A DNA stretch of 64,000 bases from Devosia sp. (GCA_017794705.1 CP051235.1:2505001-2569000); one strand, 5' to 3'; counted from the first letter of the stretch, positions 29,997 to 38,848 are shown. The notes: a model not told the origin generated them from the letters alone. Translations and numbers: made by a program.

Positions 29997-30986
29997 TCAG
30001 GCGATGGCGACGTTGCCGCGTTTGTGGCCCGTCTCCATGTAGCGGTGAGCCTCGACGAGCTGATCGAACGGATAGGTTCGGTCCATGACAGGCGCCAGCT
30101 GGTCGTTCTCGACCATTTCAATGAGCTGGCCGTGCAGGATGCGTTGCTCTTCGGGTTTCAGCATGCCGGTGGCGGCAAACCGGGCCTTCTGGCGGCCGAA
30201 CATAGCCGTGCGCAATGCATCGATAAGCAATCCGCCTGACAGGACCGGGCAGACATAGCGGCCCGAACGGGTCAATGCCTTTTTTGCCTTGCGATAGGAG
30301 CTGATGCCGAGCGTGTCGTAGATGACGTCGTAGCGGCGGCCGAGTTTCGTAAAGTCTTCGGTGCGGTAGTCGATGACCTGGCTGGCGCCGAGCGAGGCGA
30401 CCAGCCCCACATTGCGGGCGCTGCAGGTGCCGGTGACGTCGGCGCCCATGGCCTTGGCGATCTGCACTGCCGCCGTGCCAAGACTGCCTGCCGCACCGAG
30501 TATCAACACCTTTTCACCTGGCCGCAATTCCGCGAGATTTTGCAGGAAGTTGAGAGAGGTGGTCGGCCCGTCGCTCATGACAGCGGCTTCCTCGTGGGAC
30601 AGCGCGTCGGGCTTGTGCATCAGCACAGCATGTTCGGAAAGGCGGATATGGCTGGCATTGGCGCCAAACGTCAGACCGGCCATGCCATAGACCGCGTCAC
30701 CAACAGCAAAACGGGTGACGTCGCTGCCCGTTGCGATCACATCCCCGGAAAAACCGGTGCCGATCAGATCATGCCGCGGCCGTTTCAGCCCGATGAACAG
30801 GCGGGCGAAGCGTGGGGTGCCGGCGCGCATCATGCCATCGGCGCGGCTGACGCCGGAAGCTGCGACGCGGATCAGAACGTCGTTGGGGCCAGGCGTCGGC
30901 AGCGGGCGGGTTACGGGAGTGAGTTTCTCCGGTCCGCCGTAGCTGCTCACGCTCCAGGCGCTGAGGAATTGGGTGTTGGGTTTCAT
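29997..30986 (-). CDS. Zinc-type alcohol dehydrogenase-like oxidoreductase (MDR family)
   Basis: 329 residues of the medium-chain dehydrogenase/reductase family. The GroES-like half has DVLIRVAASGVSRADGMMRAG and GTGFSGDVIATGSDV. The Rossmann half has VLILGAAGSLGTAAVQIAKAMGADVTGTCS. The structural-zinc cysteines of true alcohol dehydrogenases are absent, pointing to a quinone reductase or enone reductase type using NADPH. It is divergent from the LysR gene at 31089, its probable regulator. ATG 30986 is chosen. Confidence 0.9.
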   Translation of the reverse strand: MKPNTQFLSAWSVSSYGGPEKLTPVTRPLPTPGPNDVLIRVAASGVSRADGMMRAGTPRFARLFIGLKRPRHDLIGTGFSGDVIATGSDVTRFAVGDAVYGMAGLTFGANASHIRLSEHAVLMHKPDALSHEEAAVMSDGPTTSLNFLQNLAELRPGEKVLILGAAGSLGTAAVQIAKAMGADVTGTCSARNVGLVASLGASQVIDYRTEDFTKLGRRYDVIYDTLGISSYRKAKKALTRSGRYVCPVLSGGLLIDALRTAMFGRQKARFAATGMLKPEEQRILHGQLIEMVENDQLAPVMDRTYPFDQLVEAHRYMETGHKRGNVAIA

Positions 30987-31088
30987 GGTTTTCGTCCCGT
31001 GTTTGACTTGACGGGAGCGGTGTACCGGCTCACAATTGGTACGCATACTGACGAAAATACCCCATAGCGGATCAAAAACGTTCCACTT

Positions 31089-31973
31089 ATGATGGACTGG
31101 AAGTCACTCCCCGCCTTTCTCGCTGTTGCAAGACAGGGCTCACTACGCGCCGCTGCAGAGCTTCTGGGCGGCACCCATGCGACTGTGCGACGGCAGGTAG
31201 AGGCGCTGGAGGCGCAGCTTGGCGTACAGCTGTTCCGTCGCGGCGCCGAGGGGTTCCAGCTGACCGCAGCGGGGCGCACCCTTCTGCCGCAGGCCCTCGA
31301 GGCCGAGGCAGCGCTGCTCAAGGGCACCAATGCCGTTCAGGGGCTGGACCGCGAGGCGACGGGCAAGATCCGTGTCTCGGCCGACCCGATTACCGCGCAT
31401 TTCATGCTGGCGCTGGCGCTCGCCGATTTTTCGACGCTCTATCCTGAAATCGATATCGAACTCCGACTGTCCTACACCATCGACTCGATCGAAAAGCTGG
31501 AGACGGATGTGTCCGTCCGGCATGTGGCTGAACTGGATGGAGATGTGGTCGGGCGCAAGCTCTTCCCGTCGGCACTCGGCATATTCGCTGCCCGGGATTA
31601 TCTGGACCGCATGTTGCCCAAGGCGGGTCCCAAGGGGCAGGGGCTGGACTGGATCAGCTACGGGCCGGTGCCCTCGCTCATGGCCTATGTCAAGGAGTCG
31701 CCCTTTCCCGAAGCCCGCGTGCGGCACGTCATTCCCGATCCGGAAATGCATCTGCACATGGCCCGCGCAGGCGCCGGGTTGGCGCTTCTGGCCGCCTGGA
31801 CACAGGCCAAGTTCCCCGAGTTGCAGCGCGTGCCAGGCACCCGGCTCGATGATCGCCGGTCGACCTGGGTGGTACTTCATTCAGACCTGCGGCGGGTTCG
31901 CCGTGTGAGGCTTTTCGTCGATTATCTGTGCACGGCGCTCTTGGAGCGGAAGGCAGACTTCATCGGCCGATAG
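31089..31973 (+). CDS. LysR-family transcriptional regulator
   Basis: 294 residues. The helix-turn-helix is at about residues 5-60 (FLAVARQGSLRAAAELLGGTHATVRRQVEALEAQLG), followed by a co-inducer domain. Two adjacent ATGs (31089, 31092) are possible. It is divergent from the MDR reductase gene, with about 100 bases between. LysR proteins in this position usually control the divergent reductase. Confidence 0.92.
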   Translation: MMDWKSLPAFLAVARQGSLRAAAELLGGTHATVRRQVEALEAQLGVQLFRRGAEGFQLTAAGRTLLPQALEAEAALLKGTNAVQGLDREATGKIRVSADPITAHFMLALALADFSTLYPEIDIELRLSYTIDSIEKLETDVSVRHVAELDGDVVGRKLFPSALGIFAARDYLDRMLPKAGPKGQGLDWISYGPVPSLMAYVKESPFPEARVRHVIPDPEMHLHMARAGAGLALLAAWTQAKFPELQRVPGTRLDDRRSTWVVLHSDLRRVRRVRLFVDYLCTALLERKADFIGR

Positions 31974-32009
31974 AGGAATTCGCCGTCAGCAGGTGCAGCG
32001 AACGGTCGC

Positions 32010-32531
32010 TCACCGGATGAACTGGTCGATATAGTCGGCGCCCAGCCCGTTCTTCGCGTAGTGGGCGCGGCACTTTTCGATGCGGGTGAAGACGTCGTCA
32101 TAGCCCACCGCCTGGCCGTCGGGATCGACGTAGATCATGGCACCATTGACCTGGAAAAGGGTAATCATCTCCTCGACATGCGGGTCGACCACAAGCGTGT
32201 GTGTTTCGCCGGGGGCTTCGTAGGCATAGGAGCCCTCGGTCGCGATCCAATCATGTTCGAGATAGCGCCATTCGCCCTTGATCACATAGGCGTGGACGGG
32301 TTGGGGGTGGCGGTGGCGGGAGAGAACGCCGGACTTGCGCACCCGCAAAAGGTTCATCCAGTAGCCGCGTGACGCGGCAAGCAGCAGCGGGCGGAACCAG
32401 ACGTTTTCCTCGACGGGCACCCAGATGCGCTCGTCGGTCGGCACGGCCGAATGCACCACCAGTTCGGGTGGCGAATCCACCGGCTGCGGGTGACGGTAGG
32501 GGGTCCATTTGTCGTCGGTGGGGTCGGCCAT
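32010..32531 (-). CDS. Cupin protein, 2,4'-dihydroxyacetophenone dioxygenase family
   Basis: 173 residues with a single cupin barrel. Metal-binding residues are visible in SRHRHPQPVHAYVIKGEWRYLEH and further on in APGETHTLVV. It resembles 2,4'-dihydroxyacetophenone dioxygenase, a non-haem iron enzyme cleaving a C-C bond in an aromatic ketone side chain. Many homologues are uncharacterised, so the substrate is open. ATG 32531 has GGAGAG upstream. It follows an SDR gene after 29 bases on the same strand and probably shares its pathway. Confidence 0.85.
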   Translation of the reverse strand: MADPTDDKWTPYRHPQPVDSPPELVVHSAVPTDERIWVPVEENVWFRPLLLAASRGYWMNLLRVRKSGVLSRHRHPQPVHAYVIKGEWRYLEHDWIATEGSYAYEAPGETHTLVVDPHVEEMITLFQVNGAMIYVDPDGQAVGYDDVFTRIEKCRAHYAKNGLGADYIDQFIR

Positions 32532-32560
32532 TTCTCTCCTCCGCAAAGTTCGTTCGTTCC

Positions 32561-33325
32561 TCAGACCGCAGAATATCCGCCGTCGACGGTCAGGATCGTG
32601 CCGGTGATGAAAGCGGCGGCCGGGGAGGCGAGAAAAACCACGGCGCTCGCCACTTCCGCGGGATCACCCCAGCGTTTCATCGGCGTGCGCGCCAGGATCG
32701 GGGCGCTTGCCGCCTCATTGTCCCTCAGGGCGCTGGTCAGCGGCGTGGCGATCCAGCCGGGAGCCACGGCGTTCACGCGCAGCTTTTTAGCGGCCCAGGC
32801 CGCCGCCAGACTTTTGGTCAGCTGACCAATGCCGCCCTTGGAGGCGCTGTAGGCGGGCACCCGCGGGCCGCCGAAAAAGGTCAGCATCGAGGCGGTATTG
32901 ACCACGCATCCGCCGGACTGTTCGAGCTTCGGCAGGGCGGCCGAACACATGCGCATGGTGCCGGTCAGGTTGATGGAAATCACCTCGGCAAAGATGTCCG
33001 GGTCATGTTCGTCATCGCGCCGGATCACGCCGGCGCAATTGACCAGCACATCCAGCCGTTCGAGGCTGGCCAGAAGCGCATCGATGGCCGAACCGTCTCG
33101 GACATCAAGCGGTGCGAACTGCACGCCCTGATTGCCGTGCTCCGCAGCGGCCGTTTCACATTCGCCGTTCGTGGCCCCGGTCGCCAGCACCGCGGCACCC
33201 AGATCGCGAAAAGCCCGCGCGCAAGCCAGCCCGATGCCGCTGCTGCCGCCGGTCACCAAAACCTGTTTCCCGGCAAAGAGCCCGGGCGCAAATGTCGGAA
33301 CGATAGATGCCAAGTCCAGCCTCAC
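32561..33325 (-). CDS. Short-chain dehydrogenase/reductase (SDR)
   Basis: 254 residues, a classical SDR. The cofactor motif VTGGSSGIGLA is near residues 24-34, LVNCAGV near 93, and active-site Ser plus YSASKGG near 154. The ending FITGTILTVDGGYSAV is typical. It oxidises or reduces a hydroxyl/ketone with NAD(P). The start is GTG 33325; no good alternative is seen. It forms an operon with the dihydroxyacetophenone-dioxygenase-like cupin gene, and could supply or use its ketone. Confidence 0.88.
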   Translation of the reverse strand: MRLDLASIVPTFAPGLFAGKQVLVTGGSSGIGLACARAFRDLGAAVLATGATNGECETAAAEHGNQGVQFAPLDVRDGSAIDALLASLERLDVLVNCAGVIRRDDEHDPDIFAEVISINLTGTMRMCSAALPKLEQSGGCVVNTASMLTFFGGPRVPAYSASKGGIGQLTKSLAAAWAAKKLRVNAVAPGWIATPLTSALRDNEAASAPILARTPMKRWGDPAEVASAVVFLASPAAAFITGTILTVDGGYSAV

Positions 33326-33379
33326 CGTGTGTTAGTTGCGAGGATGATGGCTGACTATGATGGGGCTTGCAACGGCCGA

Positions 33380-33889
33380 TCAGGCACTGCCCGGGGCGTG
33401 CCGATAGACGAGATCTCCTTCGTCCTGCGGGCGGGCACTTGGGTCGAGTGTGGCGCCGAGACGCTCGGCGAGACGGATCGAGCGGGTGTTGTCTGGATCG
33501 ACATAACTTACCAGCGTCTCGAGTTGGTGCGCGCCGAAGGCCCAGTCCCGGAGGGCGACGGCGGCCTCGTATGCGTATCCCTGGCCCTCGGCGTCGGCGT
33601 TAAGCTGCCATCCGAGTTCGGGCTCGGGAAAGCGGGGCCCCTGATTGATCTCGATCTGCCCGATGCATTGTCCGGTTGCCGATAGCTCGATTGTCAGATT
33701 GCCGGCCCCGTAGAGCTGCCAGAGCGCGATCCCGTGGCAAAAGGAACCCCAGGCGTCGGCAGCCGAAAAGGGTCCGCCCATGTGCCGGGCGCGGTCCGAG
33801 GTCATGACTTCGGCAAAACGCGGCCAGTCGGCGAGCACGGGCTCCCGAAGCAGCAGCCGGTCAGTCCTGATGATGGGGGTGATGCTCAC
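33380..33889 (-). CDS. GNAT family N-acetyltransferase (RimJ/RimL-like)
   Basis: 169 residues. The start TDRLLLREPVLADWPRFAEVMTSDRARHMGG, then CIGQIEINQGPRFPEPELGWQLNADAEGQGYAYEAAVALRDWAF and VSYVDPDNTRSIRLAERLGA are hallmarks of the RimJ/RimL-like GNAT group. The start is GTG 33889. The acceptor is unknown. It is probably independent of the SDR gene 54 bases downstream. Confidence 0.88.
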   Translation of the reverse strand: MSITPIIRTDRLLLREPVLADWPRFAEVMTSDRARHMGGPFSAADAWGSFCHGIALWQLYGAGNLTIELSATGQCIGQIEINQGPRFPEPELGWQLNADAEGQGYAYEAAVALRDWAFGAHQLETLVSYVDPDNTRSIRLAERLGATLDPSARPQDEGDLVYRHAPGSA

Positions 33890-33965
33890 GACAATGAACC
33901 CTTATGGCGCGCAAATCGGACGGCAGGGGCACGAAGATCCACCTCCGGCCGCATACAGGAGAGGT

Positions 33966-34256
33966 CTAGCCGGCCAACAGGTCCTGCCATTCGGGATGGC
34001 GGCGGAACTGGACGGCGACATAGGGGCAGACCGGGTCGATCCTGAGCCCTCTGGCTCTGGCATCCTCGACGCCGCGCACCACGAGACTTTCCGCGATCTG
34101 TCCGCCGCGATGCTGGCGGGGCACGAACGTATGATCGATGGCCATCACGTCACCGGCCAGGCGATAGGTCATTTCCGCTTCGCTGCCGTCGTCGAGCGCG
34201 ATCGAGTAGCGGCCCGCATCGCCGCTTGACTGGTGGTTGATGTCGAACTGGGTCAT
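33966..34256 (-). CDS. Small GNAT-type acetyltransferase (YjdJ-like)
   Basis: 96 residues, the size of the single-domain YjdJ/Gtn-like N-acetyltransferases: YSIALDDGSEAEMTYRLAGDVMAIDHTFVPRQHRGGQIAESLVVRGVEDARARGLRIDPVCPYVAVQFRRHPEW. The acetyl-CoA loop RGGQIAESL and the C(P/S)Y motif are present. ATG 34256 lies seven bases after the stop of the TPR gene, so the two are co-transcribed. Confidence 0.85.
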   Translation of the reverse strand: MTQFDINHQSSGDAGRYSIALDDGSEAEMTYRLAGDVMAIDHTFVPRQHRGGQIAESLVVRGVEDARARGLRIDPVCPYVAVQFRRHPEWQDLLAG

Positions 34257-34263
34257 GTCTTTT

Positions 34264-34905
34264 TCAGGTCTGCGTCGGCCGGTCGAACAGTTCGGGGAAC
34301 AGCGACCGCTCATTCAGGTACGGGTGATATTTCAGGGCCTCGAGAATGGCCTGCCGGGCCAGAAATTCCTCGCCAAGGCGCAAATAGATCACCGACTGGC
34401 CGGACAGGGCCCCGAAATGTCGGGGCTCGCGGGCCAGGGTTTCCTCGACATCGGCCAGTGAGGATTCATAGTCACCGATGAAGAAGTAGAGTGTCGCGCG
34501 CTGGTTCCAGGCCTCGGCATAGTCAGGATATTCCTCGATGACATCGCTGAGCATGGCGATGGCATTCTGGTAGGAGCCCACGGTGCGGGCGGCGGCGATC
34601 CGGTCCATGCGATCGGCCAGTTCGGGGGTGGTGGGGTTAAGCCAGACCTGCCAGATCTGGTCCGCATAGACCCGCGCTTCTTCAGGCGATTGGGCATTGG
34701 CCAGTTGCGGAAACAGCCTGTCGAGTTCGGCTGCGTCGACATGAGCCGGGGCGATGGCGGGCGCTGTTTCAGCAGGTGTTTCCGCCTCCTGCGCCAGCGC
34801 GGAATGGCTCCACAAGGGCGCATTCAGCAGCAACGCGGCCAGCGCCACTCCGAGGCCGGTCCTGAACAGTGAGGGCAATCGGAAACGCAGCCTGATGTGC
34901 GCCAT
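34264..34905 (-). CDS. Exported TPR-repeat protein
   Basis: 213 residues. A signal peptide (cut near ALAQ) is followed by two or three tetratricopeptide repeats: YQNAIAMLSDVIEEYPDYAEAWNQRATLYFFIGDYESSLADVEETLAREPRHFGALSGQSVIYLRLGEEFLARQAILEALKYHP. TPR helices serve as a periplasmic protein-binding scaffold. GGAGG precedes the ATG. First gene of a two-gene unit with the small acetyltransferase. Confidence 0.87.
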   Translation of the reverse strand: MAHIRLRFRLPSLFRTGLGVALAALLLNAPLWSHSALAQEAETPAETAPAIAPAHVDAAELDRLFPQLANAQSPEEARVYADQIWQVWLNPTTPELADRMDRIAAARTVGSYQNAIAMLSDVIEEYPDYAEAWNQRATLYFFIGDYESSLADVEETLAREPRHFGALSGQSVIYLRLGEEFLARQAILEALKYHPYLNERSLFPELFDRPTQT

Positions 34906-35147
34906 GGTTTCCTCCCGTGGTTGGACAGAACCTGACAGATGCAGCCAAGCCTAGGCAAGCACAAAACACGCCAAGGTGAAGCGTGGTGATGTGTTCGCCA
35001 ATACGTCCGCCAATGCATCCGCCGGGTTCACCCCACAGAAATCCACACCTTCTCAATCGCCTGGTTCAATGTTCAACCGGCTGCGCCCGCCTGGCGGTCC
35101 GCGCTCCCCCAAGCAGCATTTCCCATCCGGCGGGCCTCTCCCATGCA

Positions 35148-35238
35148 GTCAGCATTTGCCCTCCCGGTCGGCCCTCGCCACCAGTCAGCCTTCGCCAGAC
35201 GGGTCAGCCTTTGCCACCGGTCAGCCTCCGCCAAACCG
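35148..35238. repeat. Imperfect tandem repeat, units of 19 and 17 bases alternating
   Basis: Five units begin GTCAGC or GTCGGC and contain TTTGCC, CTCGCC, TTCGCC or CTCCGCC: 35148-35166, 35167-35183, 35184-35202, 35203-35219 and 35220-35238. Lengths alternate 19, 17, 19, 17, 19, giving a 36-base higher period. Degenerate related copies may flank it on both sides. Confidence 0.75.
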
Positions 35239-35336
35239 GCATGCCTCCAACCTCCCGATCCACGTCGCCCACCCAATGAACCTTCGCCCTCCTCACCACC
35301 AGTTCCCCTCCCAAACGACCTTCACCGGGCGAGTAT

Positions 35337-35354
35337 TGACCGAACGTTCGGTCA
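35337..35354. promoter_or_regulatory. Palindromic TetR-type operator upstream of tetR-monooxygenase
   Basis: TGACCGAACGTTCGGTCA is a perfect 18-base palindrome 43 bases upstream of the tetR start. TetR-family operators are commonly palindromes of 15-20 bases built on TGACC or GACCG arms, so autorepression with induction of the downstream monooxygenase is likely. Confidence 0.78.
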
Positions 35355-35397
35355 GTATTAGGATGCGTGGCAGAGAGTTGTGCGGATGGAGCGAAAG

Positions 35398-35973
35398 ATG
35401 GCGCGGCTGGATACGCGGCAAAGGATCGAAGAAGCGGCGATTGCGGTGCTGGCCGAGTTCGGGCTTGAGGGGTTTACCGCGTCGCGGCTGGCGGCGATGG
35501 CGGAAGTCTCCAAGGCCAATCTTTATCATCACTATGCGAGCATGGATGAGATTCTCATCGCCTCGTTCAACCGGCTGATGGCCGGCATGCAGATGATGAA
35601 CCCGCCCGAGGGAATGGGTCTTGCCGACTGGCTGAATGGGTTGGGCGCCGAGTTGATTGATCTGCCGCCGGTGCAGCGCGACGCAACACGCGCTTACATC
35701 AGCTATTTCACCCGGGCGCTGGCGGATGAGAGGCTCGGCGGCGCCGTACGCGCGGCGGTCGACGCCGGGCACGCTCAACTCTACCGGATCATTGCGCGCT
35801 GGATGCCCGCTGGCTCCCCCGAACAGGACACCAAGGAACTGGCGCGGCTGGTGCTTGTGGCGGGTGACGGGTTCCTGCTGCACGCCCAGCTTCTGGGTGA
35901 GCGGGCGGCAGAGTTGCGTCCCGCCTGGGCGCTGTTCGTGCGCAGTTTGACTGACATGTGGAGGGCGGCATGA
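35398..35973 (+). CDS. TetR-family transcriptional regulator
   Basis: 191 residues. The N-terminal helix-turn-helix reads RQRIEEAAIAVLAEFGLEGFTASRLAAMAEVSKANLYHHYASMDEIL. ATG 35398 is chosen since GGAG lies seven bases upstream and homologues start just before DTRQRI; GTG 35380 is an alternative. The stop overlaps the next ATG by four bases (ATGA), so the monooxygenase gene is translated in coupling with its regulator. Confidence 0.9.
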   Translation: MARLDTRQRIEEAAIAVLAEFGLEGFTASRLAAMAEVSKANLYHHYASMDEILIASFNRLMAGMQMMNPPEGMGLADWLNGLGAELIDLPPVQRDATRAYISYFTRALADERLGGAVRAAVDAGHAQLYRIIARWMPAGSPEQDTKELARLVLVAGDGFLLHAQLLGERAAELRPAWALFVRSLTDMWRAA

Positions 35974-37130
35974 AAGCCATCATTTCGGGCGCAGGGATTG
36001 CCGGGCTATCAGCGGCGCTGTTCCTCAGGCGCAAGGGCTGGGACATTGAGGTGATCGAGAAAGCCCCCGGTCTGCGCGCCGCGGGCTATGTGGTTGATTT
36101 TTTCGGCAGCGGCTATGACGCGGCGGAGCGGGCCGGGTTGCTGCCGGCGCTTGCGGCCAAAAAGGTCCCAGTCACCAGGATCTCTTACGTCAATCAGGAC
36201 GATACCGAGCGCTCGGTGCTGGATTACGGCCAGTTCGCCGCCTCGCTGGATGGTCGCTTGATGGGGCTGGCCCGCGGCGATATCGAGCGGGTGCTGTATG
36301 ACGCGGTGGCCGATCATATCAGCATTCACTACGGCACGAGCATTTCCACGATCGACAATCGCGATGATGGCGTTTCCGTCAGGCTGGAAAATGGCGAAAC
36401 GCTTTCGGGCGACCTGTTGATCGGCGCCGACGGCATTCATTCGCGGGTGCGTGAGCTGGTGTTCGGACCGGAGGAGAATTTCATCCGTTTCCTCGGCTAT
36501 CACACGGCCGCCTTCGTCATCGACGACGCGGAGCTTAACCGCGAACTGGACGGCGTGTTTCGTATTCTCAGCGTGCCCGACCGGCAGGTGGGCATTTACG
36601 ACGCCGGCGAGGCGGGCCTGACGGTGTTTTTCGCCCACAAGGCGGCGTCAGAGGCGCGTCCTGCGGACAAGGCGGCGGCGCTGCGCAAAACCTATGGCGA
36701 TCTCGGCTGGCATTTGCCGGCGCTGCTCGATGCGGCGGATCGGTGCGATGACATCTACTATGACACGATTTCGCAGATCGAGATGGACCGCTGGCACGAC
36801 AAGCGTTGCGTGCTGATCGGCGATGCGGCCTATGCCGTTTCGCTTCTGGCCGGGCAGGGCGCCTCACTGGCCATGGGCGGTGCCTATATCCTTGGCGAAC
36901 AGGTTGGGGATGGTGATGTGGAGCGCGGCCTCGCGCAGTTCGAGGCGCAGATGATGGAAGATGTCAAAGCCAAGCAGGCGGCGGGGCGAAAGACCGCCAA
37001 CTGGTTCGTCCCGCCGACCGGCTTTCACAACATGGTCCGCGACCTGTTTCTCAACGTGACGCGGTTGCCCATGTTCAGTTTCCTCATGAACAGGTTCTTC
37101 GCGCCGAGCACGAAGAGCCTTATTCACTAA
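35970..37130 (+). CDS. FAD-dependent aromatic-type monooxygenase
   Basis: 386 residues of the class A flavoprotein monooxygenases (group of PHBH, TetX and related). The FAD-binding GAGIAGLSAALFLRRKGWDIEVIEKAP is at the N-terminus, DLLIGADGIHSRVRELVFG near 150, and the GDAAYAVSLLAGQGASLAMGGAYILGE motif near 285. It hydroxylates a small, probably aromatic, compound using NAD(P)H and oxygen. Coupling to an autoregulated TetR repressor suggests induction by its substrate. This layout also fits antibiotic-modifying monooxygenases, but nothing proves such a role. Confidence 0.9.
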   Translation: MKAIISGAGIAGLSAALFLRRKGWDIEVIEKAPGLRAAGYVVDFFGSGYDAAERAGLLPALAAKKVPVTRISYVNQDDTERSVLDYGQFAASLDGRLMGLARGDIERVLYDAVADHISIHYGTSISTIDNRDDGVSVRLENGETLSGDLLIGADGIHSRVRELVFGPEENFIRFLGYHTAAFVIDDAELNRELDGVFRILSVPDRQVGIYDAGEAGLTVFFAHKAASEARPADKAAALRKTYGDLGWHLPALLDAADRCDDIYYDTISQIEMDRWHDKRCVLIGDAAYAVSLLAGQGASLAMGGAYILGEQVGDGDVERGLAQFEAQMMEDVKAKQAAGRKTANWFVPPTGFHNMVRDLFLNVTRLPMFSFLMNRFFAPSTKSLIH

Positions 37131-37141
37131 AAAGATGCGCG

Positions 37142-37990
37142 CTATTTCGCGGCGACGGTCACCTGGTGCTGCTCGCCCAGCCCCTCGATGCCGAGGTCCA
37201 TTTTCTGGCCGGCCTTGAGGTAGACGGGTTCGGGCTTGATGCCCATGCCGACGCCCGGCGGGGTGCCGGTGGTGACAATGTCGCCCGGGTGCAGGCTCAT
37301 GAACTGTGAAATGTAGGAGATGAGGAACTTCACTCCATAGACCATGGTGGCGGTCGAGCCGTCCTGATACCGGTGCCCGTCGACCTCAAGCCACATCTTG
37401 AGGTTCTGCGGATCCGGCACCTCGTCGCGGGTCACCAGATACGGCCCGATCGGACCGAACGTGTCGGCGGATTTTCCCTTGACCCACTGGCCTGAGCGCT
37501 CGATCTGGAAGGCGCGTTCGGACATATCGTTGACCACGCAATAGCCGGCGACGTGGCTCATGGCGTCATCCTCGGAAATGTAGACACCGTGCTTGCCGAT
37601 GACGAAGCCCAGTTCGACTTCCCAGTCGGCCTTGGTCGAATTGCGCGGGATGATCACATCATCGTTCGGCCCGCAAATCGCGGAGGTGGCCTTCATGAAC
37701 ATGACAGGTTCAGGCGGCACCTGCAGGCCGGATTCTGCGGCATGGTCGGCATAGTTGAGCCCGATGCAGATGAATTTGCCGACGCCCGAAACGCAAGGCC
37801 CGATCCGTTCCGAAGCGCTCAATTCGGGCAGTGCGCCAAGATCAGCTCCGGCCAGCCGGGCCAGTCCCGCATCGGAAAGAACATCGCCGGCAATGTCGTC
37901 GACAAGGCCCGACAGGTCACGGATCGTGCCGTCCGAATGCAGGATTGCGGGCTTTTCGGCGCCCGGCGCGCCCACGCGCATCAGTTTCAT
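37142..37990 (-). CDS. Fumarylacetoacetate hydrolase family protein (2,4-diketo-3-deoxy-L-fuconate hydrolase-like)
   Basis: 282 residues. The FAH fold is shown by FICIGLNYADHAAESG, PVMFMKATSAICGPNDDVIIP, the metal-binding DWEVELGFVIG, GYCVVNDMSERAFQ, KSADTFGPIGPYLV and GDIVTTGTPPGVGMG. Relatives in sugar-acid clusters hydrolyse 2,4-diketo-3-deoxy-L-fuconate to pyruvate and L-lactate. It is the last gene of the fucU-lactonase-hydrolase operon, 33 bases after the lactonase stop. GGAGA precedes the ATG. Confidence 0.88.
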   Translation of the reverse strand: MKLMRVGAPGAEKPAILHSDGTIRDLSGLVDDIAGDVLSDAGLARLAGADLGALPELSASERIGPCVSGVGKFICIGLNYADHAAESGLQVPPEPVMFMKATSAICGPNDDVIIPRNSTKADWEVELGFVIGKHGVYISEDDAMSHVAGYCVVNDMSERAFQIERSGQWVKGKSADTFGPIGPYLVTRDEVPDPQNLKMWLEVDGHRYQDGSTATMVYGVKFLISYISQFMSLHPGDIVTTGTPPGVGMGIKPEPVYLKAGQKMDLGIEGLGEQHQVTVAAK

Positions 37991-38023
37991 CAGTGTCTCC
38001 TCGAAGTGGATTGGGCCGAAGCC

Positions 38024-38848
38024 TCAGGTGTCAATGCGATAGAATTCCGCGGCGGTGCCGCCAAAGACCTTCTGCCGGTCCAGTTCGTCCGGCACCAGCG
38101 CCAGCGCCGCCTCATGCCACTGGTCATACTCGGCGGCCAGCGTACACACCGGCCAGTCCGAACCGAACATGGTGCGTTCCGGCCCGAAAGCGTCAAGGAT
38201 CAGGTCGGCATATGGCTTGAGGTCCTTGACTGTCCAACCCTTCGGAGCCTGATTGACCAGCCCGGAAAGCTTGCAATAGGCGCCGGTCTCGTCGGCGATC
38301 CGCCGCATGCCGGTCGCCCATTCGTCATAGTCGTTGTCCTTGATGCGCGGCTTCAGGCAGTGGTTCACCACCGTGCGCATGTCGGGATATTTCTCGAACA
38401 GCCTCAGGAACGGCGCGATGTGGATCGGATGCCCGAGCGCGTCGAAACACAGGTCAAGATCGATGATCGCGTCGTAGGACCAGGCGACATCCGGCCGGTG
38501 CATCCATTCCGGGTCGGGAATGTCCTGGATCATCGGGCGGATGCCGGCAAACTTCTTGTGGTTGGCCCAGCGCTCAAGGTGGCGCAGATGATGGGGTTTT
38601 TCCGCGTCGATCCAGCCGACCACCTTGCCCACAAACTCCGTCGCGTCGGCGATGCCGAGCATATATTCGGTTTCATTGATGGTGGGGGCGGCCTGCACCA
38701 GCACCGTCTTGCCGATGTCAGCGGTCTTGAGCAGTGGCGCCAGGTCGTGCGGCGCGAAATCGCGATAGATCACCCCCTTGTCCGGCGACAGCCAGCCATA
38801 GTCATCGCGGGCGACAGACCAGAAATGCTGATGGGAATCGACGCGCAT
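38024..38848 (-). CDS. Amidohydrolase-2 family lactonase (L-fuconolactonase-like)
   Basis: 274 residues. It starts MRVDSHQHFW, the metal-binding HxH of sugar lactonases, followed by GIRPMIQDIPDPEWM, CFDALGHPIHIAPF, VVNHCLKPRI, CKLSGL and the Asp-bearing FGSDWPVC. Such enzymes open L-fuconolactone or L-rhamnonolactone. ATG 38848 is preferred, being about ten bases after GGAGG and matching the family start. ATG 38857, overlapping the mutarotase stop as ATGA, is possible. Middle gene of the operon. Confidence 0.88.
   Translation of the reverse strand: MRVDSHQHFWSVARDDYGWLSPDKGVIYRDFAPHDLAPLLKTADIGKTVLVQAAPTINETEYMLGIADATEFVGKVVGWIDAEKPHHLRHLERWANHKKFAGIRPMIQDIPDPEWMHRPDVAWSYDAIIDLDLCFDALGHPIHIAPFLRLFEKYPDMRTVVNHCLKPRIKDNDYDEWATGMRRIADETGAYCKLSGLVNQAPKGWTVKDLKPYADLILDAFGPERTMFGSDWPVCTLAAEYDQWHEAALALVPDELDRQKVFGGTAAEFYRIDT

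Larger units (their letters stand above)
34906..35397. other. Long intergenic region with tandem repeats and a TetR operator
   Basis: About 490 bases between the TPR gene (leftward) and the tetR gene (rightward). The middle holds a tandem repeat (35148-35238), and the right end an 18-base perfect palindrome (35337-35354). Small frames through the repeat in several phases have no good ribosome site and are not called. Confidence 0.7.

Noticed and set aside
32369..33685. 438-codon plus-strand ORF
   Set aside because: Runs antisense through the cupin, SDR and GNAT genes, all of which have clear families.
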